Below, one piece after another: positions 1 to 5,591 of a stretch of DNA of 12,318 nt; the stretch's first letter is position 1, and the number at the start of each line of letters is the position of its first letter. The notes beneath the pieces were generated by a model. The model was not told the DNA's origin, did no database searches, and was given only the letters and a program-made list of their open reading frames with translations. Source of the DNA: Bacilli bacterium (lineage in GTDB: Bacteria > Bacillota_I > Bacilli_A > RF39 > UBA660); assembly GCA_028684735.1 (NCBI GenBank), contig JAQUFI010000041.1:1-12318 (forward strand), written 5' to 3'. Made by a program: the position numbers and the translations under genes.

Positions 1-259
1 TTTTTCACAAGATCCAATGACCGGTTTATTAACCTTAGGTTTAATTGTTGTGATTCAGTTTCTTGAAGGTAATTTCCTTCAACCGCTAATCATGAGTCGA
101 GCAACTAAATTACACCCTGTAACAATTATGTTAGGATTATTGATTTTTGGATATTTTTGGGGTATAATAGGAATGATTGTGGCTACTCCTATCATTGCAT
201 CTGTTAAAGCTATATTCATGTTCTATAATGAAAAATATAATATAATACATTTAAATTAA
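1..259 (+). CDS. AI-2E family transporter, C-terminal end (5' part outside window)
   Basis: This is the last ~85 residues of a membrane protein whose reading frame is open to the left edge, so the true start lies upstream and the ATG at 17 is internal. The visible part is strongly hydrophobic, with two or three membrane segments. It carries the family's characteristic C-terminal pattern: QFLEGNFLQPLIM, then LHPVTIMLGLLIFG, then a glycine-rich GIIGMIVATPIIA run. AI-2E family (PF01594, YdbI/YrrI/TqsA-like) proteins are multi-pass inner-membrane exporters or ion antiporters; the substrate cannot be told from this fragment. In Bacillus subtilis the homologue yrrI also lies just upstream of alaS, which supports the assignment. 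The gene ends with TAA about five bases before the T-box leader region begins. Confidence 0.88.
   Translation, partial: FSQDPMTGLLTLGLIVVIQFLEGNFLQPLIMSRATKLHPVTIMLGLLIFGYFWGIIGMIVATPIIASVKAIFMFYNEKYNIIHLN
140..168 (+). promoter_or_regulatory. candidate sigma-A-type promoter for the T-box/alaS operon
   Basis: TTGATT at 140-145 and TATAAT at 163-168 are separated by exactly 17 bases, a near-consensus vegetative promoter, with transcription expected near 175. It lies inside the transporter coding region and would give a leader about 100 bases longer than the T-box needs. In AT-rich coding DNA such a match can arise by chance. TATAAT also occurs at 224-229 and 241-246, closer to the leader, but without a convincing -35. 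I infer that one of these starts the leader; this one has the best sequence. Confidence 0.45.
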
Positions 260-263
260 AACG

Positions 264-456
264 TTGAAAAAGAAAAGTAAATTAATGATATTTAGTAGAG
301 ACCTAATGTCTGGTGAAAATTAGGATTATGATTAGTTGAAAGCTACTTTGGAGTACAGATTAAAGTCTGTCGGTTAAAACCGTTATCGCAATTAAGCACA
401 AATTAGGATGGTACCACGGTTTTTTCGTTCCTAGAAAAAACCGTGGTTTTTATTTT
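264..456 (+). promoter_or_regulatory. T-box riboswitch leader, alanine-specific
   Basis: The conserved T-box AGGATGGTACCACGG lies at 405-419, with the bulge UGGU at 409-412. Stem I can be drawn from AAAGTA (274-279) pairing with TACTTT (344-349). Its upper part has AGAGA (297-301) and a CCTAAT/ATTAGG helix (302-307/319-324) closing a loop with GGTGAAA. The specifier is best read as GCT (Ala) at 342-344, just after GAAA and followed by A. Stem III is ACAGA/TCTGT (355-359/366-370). The antiterminator pairs AACCGT (378-383) with ACGGTT (416-421), mutually exclusive with the terminator at 413-447. UGGU fits a tRNA ending in A73-CCA, as tRNA-Ala does. Uncharged tRNA-Ala should stabilise the antiterminator and switch on the kinase-alaS pair. 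Confidence 0.95.
413..451 (+). terminator. T-box intrinsic terminator
   Basis: A 13-bp perfect stem, 413-425 pairing with 435-447 (ACCACGG plus a T run against an A run plus CCGTGGT), encloses a 9-base loop and is followed by TTTTT from 447 to 451. The 5' arm includes part of the T-box sequence, so formation of this hairpin excludes the antiterminator. It ends 16 bases before the first possible start codon at 468. Confidence 0.93.
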
Positions 457-470
457 GAAAGGATGATATG

Positions 471-1046
471 ATGGAAGTTATCAATAAAGAACCAGTAATT
501 TATATTATTTGTGGAAAAGCAAGATCAGGAAAAGATACGATTAGTCAAATTATAAGAGATTATTATGAAAAGAATGATAAAAAAGTTCTCAATCTTCAAT
601 ATAGTAGTTATATTAAAGAATATGCTAAAAAGATATCGGATTGGGATGGGAGTGACGAAACAAAACCACGTCAACTACTTCAACAATTAGGTACGGAAAT
701 AATTCGTTTTAAGATTGATATGCTTTTCTTTGTTAAAAGAATTTGTTCGGATATTCAAGTTTATTCTTATTTTTTTGATTGTTTAACGATTAGTGATGCT
801 AGGACAAAAACGGAAGTTGATGTTCCAAAAGAGAATTTTGATAATGTTATCGCCATTCATGTTGAAAGACCTAATTTTGATAACGGATTATCGGAAGAAC
901 AAAAAAATCACTTTACTGAAGTTGAATTAGATGATTATAATAAATATGATTATCGAATTATTAATGATGGTGATTTAGATAAATTAAAAGAAAGTGTTGA
1001 AGGTATTTTAATAGGTTTAGAAAATAAAAAAGGAGTTAGAAAATGA
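471..1046 (+). CDS. P-loop nucleotide kinase, deoxynucleoside monophosphate kinase-like
   Basis: The product of about 191 residues has a P-loop GKARSGKDT near residues 15-23, with Asp where Ser/Thr usually follows the Lys, as in phage-type dNMP kinases. It continues with RQLLQQLGTEIIR (about 67-79), a DAR motif (109-111), HFTEVELDD (147-155) and the C-terminal INDGDLDKL. This order matches the dNMP kinase/adenylate-kinase-like P-loop family, which phosphorylates (d)NMPs with ATP in the cytosol; the base specificity cannot be read from sequence. Two ATGs lie at 468 and 471; AAAGGA at 458-463 is better spaced for 471. The gene is the first one behind the alanine T-box, and its TGA stop overlaps the alaS start (ATGA), so the two are translationally coupled. 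A link between nucleotide kinase activity and alanyl-tRNA supply is not known to me. Confidence 0.82.
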   Translation: MEVINKEPVIYIICGKARSGKDTISQIIRDYYEKNDKKVLNLQYSSYIKEYAKKISDWDGSDETKPRQLLQQLGTEIIRFKIDMLFFVKRICSDIQVYSYFFDCLTISDARTKTEVDVPKENFDNVIAIHVERPNFDNGLSEEQKNHFTEVELDDYNKYDYRIINDGDLDKLKESVEGILIGLENKKGVRK

Positions 1047-2800
1047 ATATAAAAGATTTATATATTGATTTTTTCTTAGAAAAGGATCACAAATTAATTA
1101 ATTCCGCATCAATTATCCCTGAAAATGATCCGACGTCATTATTTAATACTGCTGGTATGCAACCCCTTATTCCTTATTTAATGGGTGAGAATCACCCTTT
1201 AGGAACAAGACTAGTCAATTATCAAAAATGTTTTCGAACTAATGATTTAGATTCAATTGGTGATCCAACTCATCATACCTTTTTTGAAATGTTAGGTAAT
1301 TGGAGTTTAGGTGATTATTTTAAAAAGGAAAGTATTAGTTGGAGTTTTGAATTTTTAACTAAACGTTTAAATATTCCCATCCAACAATTAGCGGTCACCG
1401 TTTTTAAGGGAAATGATTTTGTGGAACCAGATGATGAGAGTGCTAACATATGGATGAGTTTAGGAATGCCAAGAGAAAGAATTGCTTATTTAAGTGAAGA
1501 AGATAATTGGTGGGGACCGGCAGGTGAATCTGGACCATGTGGTCCAGATACTGAAATTTTTTATTGGGTAGGGAAAGAAAAAGCACCAATAATATTTAAT
1601 CCTGAAGATAATCGCTGGGTTGAGATATGGAATAATGTCTTTATGGAATACAATAAAAAGCCTGATGGAACTTTTATTCCTTTAGAAAAAAAGAATGTGG
1701 ATACAGGTATGGGCGTTGAAAGAATAACAGCTGTTTTAGAGGGTGTTGATGATAACTATAAAACATCGATTTGGAAAGAAGTTATCGAAGCCATTGAAAG
1801 AATCAGCCAAAAACCATATAATGAAGAAAATTATAAAGCCATGCGTATTATTGCCGACCATATTAGAGCTGTCGTAATCATTCTTGGTGACTATGCAAAT
1901 ATTGTTCCTTCTAATATTGATCAAGGGTATATTCTAAGAAGATTAATCCGAAGATCAATTCGATATTCAAGAGTCTTAGGTATAGACATTAATAGTGATT
2001 TTGGGATTGAATTAGCTCAAATTATTATTGATAAATATAAAAAATATTATCCTGAATTAGAAGTTAACCGTAATCAAATTATCAATGTTTTGACATCTGA
2101 AAAGAATAAATTTAGTAAGACAATTGAAAAAGCTCTAAAAGAATTTGAGAAAATCATTAATACTATTGAAAGTGATACGATTGATGCTGCTTTAGCTTTT
2201 AAACTATATGATACTTATGGGTTTCCAATTGAACTTACGATGGAAATGGCCGAGGAACATGATTTAAAAGTTGATGTTGAAGGATACCTTAAAAAATTTA
2301 AAGAACATCAAGAAAAATCACGTGCTGGCGCTATCCAAAAATTTAGAGGTGGACTTTCTAGTCATGGTGAAATGGATACTAAATATCATACTGCAACCCA
2401 TTTACTTAATGCTGCTTTAAAAGAAGTATTAGGGGAACATGTTCATCAAAAGGGTAGTAATATTACACCAGAGAGAATGCGTTTTGATTTTAGTCATGAT
2501 GCTAAAATGACACCTGAAGAAATTAAAAAAACCGAAGATTTAGTAAATCAATATATCAATGGGTGTTATGAAGTTACTAAAACAGAGATGACGAAGGATG
2601 AAGCGCTGTCGATCGGAGCTGAAGCTATGTTTATTGATAAGTATAGCGACATTGTCAATGTCTACCAAATTGGTAAAGTATCTAAAGAATTATGTGGCGG
2701 ACCACATGTTAAAAACACTAATGAACTAGGTCATTTTAAAATAATAAAAGAAGAAGCAAGTAGTGCTGGTGTTCGGAGAATAAAAGCTATATTGGAATAA
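1043..2800 (+). CDS. alaS: short alanyl-tRNA synthetase
   Basis: AlaRS attaches alanine to tRNA-Ala in the cytosol. The class II core is clear: LFNTAGMQPL (33-42), motif 2 with KCFRTND (62-68) and THHTFFEMLGNWS (76-88), ESGPCGP (162-168), and motif 3 DTGMGVER (220-227). It is followed by the helical tRNA-recognition part (to about 430). The editing core has the metal-binding pairs HTATH (449-453) and CGGPH (551-555). The protein has 585 residues against roughly 850-880 for a usual bacterial AlaRS. It stops just after GVRRIKA, so the whole C-Ala domain is missing. Only about 20 residues separate KSRAG from HTATH, where the beta-barrel segment with the FYAESGGQ region normally sits. AGGAG at 1031-1035 supports the ATG, which overlaps the kinase stop. 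The Ala T-box and canonical alaS neighbourhood argue that this is the functional enzyme. Confidence 0.95.
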   Translation: MNIKDLYIDFFLEKDHKLINSASIIPENDPTSLFNTAGMQPLIPYLMGENHPLGTRLVNYQKCFRTNDLDSIGDPTHHTFFEMLGNWSLGDYFKKESISWSFEFLTKRLNIPIQQLAVTVFKGNDFVEPDDESANIWMSLGMPRERIAYLSEEDNWWGPAGESGPCGPDTEIFYWVGKEKAPIIFNPEDNRWVEIWNNVFMEYNKKPDGTFIPLEKKNVDTGMGVERITAVLEGVDDNYKTSIWKEVIEAIERISQKPYNEENYKAMRIIADHIRAVVIILGDYANIVPSNIDQGYILRRLIRRSIRYSRVLGIDINSDFGIELAQIIIDKYKKYYPELEVNRNQIINVLTSEKNKFSKTIEKALKEFEKIINTIESDTIDAALAFKLYDTYGFPIELTMEMAEEHDLKVDVEGYLKKFKEHQEKSRAGAIQKFRGGLSSHGEMDTKYHTATHLLNAALKEVLGEHVHQKGSNITPERMRFDFSHDAKMTPEEIKKTEDLVNQYINGCYEVTKTEMTKDEALSIGAEAMFIDKYSDIVNVYQIGKVSKELCGGPHVKNTNELGHFKIIKEEASSAGVRRIKAILE

Positions 2801-2811
2801 TATAGCTTTTT
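2782..2811 (+). terminator. intrinsic terminator after alaS
   Basis: A 12-bp perfect stem, AAAAGCTATATT (2782-2793) with AATATAGCTTTT (2799-2810), closes a 5-base GGAAT loop and ends in TTTTT (2807-2811). The alaS TAA (2798-2800) lies in the hairpin. The T-run is partly used by the stem and only one T extends beyond it, so strength is uncertain; a second hairpin follows immediately. Confidence 0.65.
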
Positions 2812-2817
2812 CAATAT

Positions 2818-2840
2818 ATAATAGATATATCTATTATTTT
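2818..2840 (+). terminator. AT-rich perfect palindrome, second terminator or operator
   Basis: Positions 2818-2837 form a perfect 20-base palindrome centred on GATATATC (ATAATAGA/TCTATTAT arms), followed by TTT to 2840. As RNA it could make a stem of about 8 bp with a 4-base loop and a T-tract. As DNA it could be a dimeric repressor site located just upstream of the ireB promoter at 2860. Nothing in the window decides between the two. Confidence 0.4.
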
Positions 2841-2859
2841 ATAATTTTAAGTAAAAAGA

Positions 2860-2888
2860 TTGTCAAAAGGATTAATAAATGTTAAAAT
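2860..2888 (+). promoter_or_regulatory. promoter of the ireB-ruvX-yrzB-mltG-trmR operon
   Basis: TTGTCA (2860-2865) and TAAAAT (2883-2888) are 17 bases apart, and TG at 2880-2881 gives an extended -10. The predicted start is near 2895, which leaves a short leader with an AGAGGGTGA ribosome-binding site and rules out a GTG start at 2893. Confidence 0.8.
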
Positions 2889-2919
2889 ATAGGTGTATTA
2901 TTATAAAGAGGGTGAAATG

Positions 2920-3162
2920 ATGAAAGAGACAAAAGTTTATAATTCTGATCAATTTCAAGATGCTTTAATTGAATCAACTATGCGTGAAGTAGTTGAAATA
3001 TTAGAGGAAAGAGGTTATGAACCAATTAATCAAATCGTCGGTTATTTAATGAGTGGAGATCCAGGATATATTTCTAGTCATAAAGAAGCTAGAAACAAAT
3101 TGATGAAGTTTGATCGTACTAAAATATTAGAAGTTTTAGTTAGTAAGTTTATTAATAAATAA
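2920..3162 (+). CDS. ireB: IreB family regulatory phosphoprotein (UPF0297/YrzL)
   Basis: This 80-residue protein carries the family core ERGYEPINQIVGYLMSGDP (about 35-53) followed by an EARNK segment. In Enterococcus faecalis, IreB is a substrate of the PASTA kinase IreK and affects cell-wall stress tolerance; the protein is cytosolic. The ATG at 2920 is preferred over 2917 because GAGGGTG (2908-2914) is better spaced. An upstream GTG at 2893 falls at or before the expected transcription start. The N-terminus has a single threonine in an ET(K)VY context (T4), whereas E. faecalis IreB has two phosphorylated N-terminal threonines. The gene opens a five-gene operon and its TAA overlaps the ruvX ATG by one base. 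Confidence 0.93.
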   Translation: MKETKVYNSDQFQDALIESTMREVVEILEERGYEPINQIVGYLMSGDPGYISSHKEARNKLMKFDRTKILEVLVSKFINK

Positions 3163-3587
3163 TGCGTTATTTAGGACTTGATTTAGGAACTAAAACCTTA
3201 GGTCTATCAATTAGTGATGAAACTGGTACTATCGCAAGCTCTTTAAAAACAATTTACTTTGAAAATGAGGATTACGATTCCTTATTACCTATTTTAAAAC
3301 AAATCATAGATGAATATCAAATAAAAGAATTAGTTTTAGGATTACCCAAAAATATGAATAATACAATTGGCGAAAGAGCTGAGACGACCTTAGCTTTTCA
3401 AAAAAAATTAGAAAGTTTTTTAAATATGACGGTAGTAATGATGGATGAACGACTATCAACTATATCAGCAACTAATTATTTATTAGAAGCAAATATGTCA
3501 CGTAAAAAAAGAAAACAAAAAGTTGATAAAATTGCAGCCAACATTATTTTACAATCATATTTAGACAAAAGAAAAGGAGAAAATTAA
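3162..3587 (+). CDS. ruvX: RuvX/YqgF, RNase H-fold Holliday junction resolvase-like protein
   Basis: The protein has 141 residues, the usual family length. It has the opening acidic motif LGLDLGTKTLGLSISD (Asp7), a LVLGLPKNMN strand-loop (57-65), DERLST (95-100) and the C-terminal VDKIAANIILQSYL with Asp122. These acidic residues form the metal-binding active site of the RNase H-like fold. In Escherichia coli YqgF takes part in 16S rRNA 5'-end maturation, and a Holliday-junction role has been proposed from the fold; both occur in the cytosol. Its ATG overlaps the last base of ireB, indicating translational coupling. The order ireB-ruvX-DUF1292 is widely conserved in Firmicutes. Confidence 0.95.
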   Translation: MRYLGLDLGTKTLGLSISDETGTIASSLKTIYFENEDYDSLLPILKQIIDEYQIKELVLGLPKNMNNTIGERAETTLAFQKKLESFLNMTVVMMDERLSTISATNYLLEANMSRKKRKQKVDKIAANIILQSYLDKRKGEN

Positions 3588-3884
3588 ATGAACGATGAAA
3601 AAATGACTTTTACCGTAGTTACTGATGATGGACAAGAAATTGAATGTGAAATTCTGTTTACTTTTGAATCTGATGAAACGAATAAGAACTATATGGTTTA
3701 TACTGATAATACTGTTGATGAACAAGGAAATACGAAAGTATATGCATCAATTTATGATCCAAATGATCCTGAAACCAGATTAATTCCAATCGAAGATGAA
3801 AAAGAATGGAAAATTATTGAAACAATTCTAGAAGAATTACAAAATGAGGCAAAAGAAACCGTCGAAAGCGACGAGCAAGAATAG
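3588..3884 (+). CDS. DUF1292 family protein (YrzB-like)
   Basis: A 98-residue acidic protein with the DUF1292 pattern: FTVVTDDGQEIECEILFTFE, then a YMVYTDNTVDEQGNTKVYAS strand, then LIPIEDEKEWKIIETILEEL, and a charged tail rich in Glu. There is no signal peptide or membrane segment. The function of the family is unknown; it is nearly always found next to ruvX and ireB, as here. The ATG directly follows the ruvX TAA, and AAAGGAGA (3573-3580) sits 7 bases upstream of it. Confidence 0.92.
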   Translation: MNDEKMTFTVVTDDGQEIECEILFTFESDETNKNYMVYTDNTVDEQGNTKVYASIYDPNDPETRLIPIEDEKEWKIIETILEELQNEAKETVESDEQE

Positions 3885-3899
3885 GGAACAATTAGGCTA

Positions 3900-4964
3900 A
3901 TGCAAAGATTTGCGTCAATTGCCTTTTTTTTCGTAGTCTTTTTTGCCACAGTAATTACAGTAGGTTGTTTATCATATAATTATGGAATTGGAGCTGTAAG
4001 TAAAAAAGAAGAACCAATTCAATTTAGTGTTGGTTCAGGAAATACTTATTTAACTATTAGTTCAGACTTAAAAAAGAATAATTTAATCAGATCAGAATTA
4101 GCTTATAAAATATATATAAAAATATTTAAACCTAAAAATCTACAAACGGGCAATTACACTTTAAATGAGTCTTTAGGTGTTAAAGGTATTGTTGAAGTTT
4201 TAGAAAAAGGTAACAATAATAATCCAGATGCCATTACAGTTACTATTCCTGAAGGAAGACAAATCGAATATGCAGCTGAATTATTTGCCGAAAACACGAA
4301 TAATACTAAAGAAGAATTGTTGACTTTATGGAATAGTGATGAATTTATTGAAAAAGTTATCGCAAAATATGATTTTGTTACTGATGAGGTGAAAGATAAT
4401 CGTATTAGATATTCTTTAGAAGGATATTTTTTTCCATCAACTTATGAACTACAAAATGTTAATGTCGACGGTGAATATATTGCTTATAAGATGTTAGATC
4501 AAATGGAAAAGGTATTAAACAAATATAGTGCTGAAATAAAAAACAGTAAGTATAGTATTCATGAACTATTAACGATGGCTAGTATTGTTGAATATGAAGC
4601 TATTTTACCAGAAGATCGCCCAATGGTAGCTGGTGTCTTCTATAATCGCTTAGATATTAATAAACCACTCGAAAGTTGTGCAACATTAGGTTATGCGATT
4701 GGGGTCCATAAAAAACAATATTCTAAATCTGAAACTAAAACTAACTCCCCATATAATACTTATCCAAATAATGAATATGTAAATGGTTTTCCTCCAGGAC
4801 CAGGAGGAATGCCAGGTGAAGGAAGCATTGCTGCTGCTATTAGACCAACTAGTCATGACTACTTGTACTTTTTAGCTAATGTTAATAATCCAAATGATAA
4901 AAAAACTTATTATTCAAAAACTTATGATGAACATTTAGCAAAGAAAGCACAATTTGGGTTATAA
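3900..4964 (+). CDS. mltG: endolytic murein transglycosylase MltG
   Basis: MltG cleaves nascent glycan strands outside the membrane and so sets peptidoglycan strand length. The 354-residue product has one N-terminal membrane anchor (about 5-25), a LysM-like/YceG N-terminal region, TVTIPEGR (113-120), and LEGYFFPSTYEL (173-184). The catalytic motif ASIVEYE has the Glu at 231 expected to match E. coli Glu218. It is followed by GVFYNRL (245-251), SPYNTY (283-288) and GFPPGPGGMPG (296-306). The DPT usually seen before the YA(L/I)G segment is CAT here. An in-frame TAG at 3882 limits the start to the ATG at 3900; no strong ribosome-binding site precedes it, so it may depend on coupling to the DUF1292 gene 15 bases upstream. 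Its presence indicates a walled cell. Confidence 0.95.
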   Translation: MQRFASIAFFFVVFFATVITVGCLSYNYGIGAVSKKEEPIQFSVGSGNTYLTISSDLKKNNLIRSELAYKIYIKIFKPKNLQTGNYTLNESLGVKGIVEVLEKGNNNNPDAITVTIPEGRQIEYAAELFAENTNNTKEELLTLWNSDEFIEKVIAKYDFVTDEVKDNRIRYSLEGYFFPSTYELQNVNVDGEYIAYKMLDQMEKVLNKYSAEIKNSKYSIHELLTMASIVEYEAILPEDRPMVAGVFYNRLDINKPLESCATLGYAIGVHKKQYSKSETKTNSPYNTYPNNEYVNGFPPGPGGMPGEGSIAAAIRPTSHDYLYFLANVNNPNDKKTYYSKTYDEHLAKKAQFGL

Positions 4965-4965
4965 G

Positions 4966-5538
4966 ATGTTAGAAAACATAGAAGATTATGCTAGAATAAA
5001 TAAGATTCCAATTATGGAGAAGGATGGAATCGAATTTCTTATAAAATGTATAAAAGATAATAAGATTAGTACTATTTTAGAAATTGGTTCTGCTATTGGC
5101 TATTCAGCTATTCAAATGGCTTTAGTAAATAGTAATGTATTAGTTACAACTATTGAAAGAGATACAGATAGATATAATGAAGCAGTTAAAAATATTAAAT
5201 ATTTTAAATTAAATGATCAAATTGAAATTATTAATGATGATGCCTTTAAAGTTTTGATTGATCAAAAATATGACTTAATCTTTATTGATGCAGCTAAAGG
5301 TCAATATATTAAGTTTTTTGAAAAATTTAAAAATAATTTAAATGAAAATGGTGTTATTATTTCAGACAATCTTCATTTTCATGGTTTAGTAAATAGTAAA
5401 GAAAAAATAGAAAGTCGGAATGTTCGAGGGTTAGTAAGAAAATTAAGGAACTATATTGATTTTTTAAAGAATAATGAAGAATTCGATACAGAGTTTGTTG
5501 ATATTGGTGATGGTATTTCAATAAGTAGGAAAAAGTAG
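4966..5538 (+). CDS. trmR: tRNA 5-hydroxyuridine (ho5U34) O-methyltransferase, TrmR-like
   Basis: This is a 190-residue class I SAM-dependent O-methyltransferase. It has the SAM-binding motif ILEIGSAIGYSA (37-48), the acidic TIERD at the end of strand 2 (62-66), NDDAF (90-94), and YDLIFIDAAKGQY (102-114) with VIISDNLHFHG (130-140), the metal/catalytic Asp-Asn region. In B. subtilis the syntenic protein YrrM (TrmR) methylates 5-hydroxyuridine at tRNA position 34 to mo5U; the next two genes encode the hydroxylation partners, which strengthens the call. The ATG at 4966 lies one base after the mltG stop; TTG at 4954 is in frame but less likely. No good ribosome-binding site is visible, so translation is probably coupled to mltG. 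It ends in TAG inside the terminator hairpin. Confidence 0.87.
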   Translation: MLENIEDYARINKIPIMEKDGIEFLIKCIKDNKISTILEIGSAIGYSAIQMALVNSNVLVTTIERDTDRYNEAVKNIKYFKLNDQIEIINDDAFKVLIDQKYDLIFIDAAKGQYIKFFEKFKNNLNENGVIISDNLHFHGLVNSKEKIESRNVRGLVRKLRNYIDFLKNNEEFDTEFVDIGDGISISRKK

Positions 5539-5556
5539 TAATATCTGCTTTTTTTT
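5530..5556 (+). terminator. intrinsic terminator after trmR
   Basis: AAAAAGTAG (5530-5538) pairs with CTGCTTTTT (5545-5553) with one T-G wobble around a 6-base TAATAT loop. The T-run reaches from 5549 to 5556, merging into the next promoter's TGATATAAT. The trmR stop codon is in the 5' arm. Confidence 0.7.
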
Positions 5557-5564
5557 GATATAAT
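5556..5564 (+). promoter_or_regulatory. extended -10 promoter for trhP1-trhP2
   Basis: TGATATAAT at 5556-5564 is a perfect extended -10 (TGn-TATAAT). No -35 hexamer is visible at the expected 5536-5541, where the terminator stem lies. The start is expected near 5571, just before AGAGGTGAA at 5579-5587 and the ATG at 5592. Confidence 0.65.
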
Positions 5565-5591
5565 GTTTTAATTGATATAGAGGTGAAGTAG

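Noticed and set aside
1736..1924. 62-residue minus-strand frame inside alaS
   Set aside because: It lies wholly within the AlaRS coding region, has no ribosome-binding site or family motif, and is an antisense shadow.
2893..2919. GTG at 2893 as the start of ireB
   Set aside because: It sits at or before the predicted transcription start, and its codons read through the AGAGGGTGA ribosome-binding site.
3752..3949. 65-residue minus-strand frame across DUF1292 and mltG
   Set aside because: It overlaps two well-supported genes and its Ser-rich, low-complexity content is the reverse of their Glu/Lys codons.
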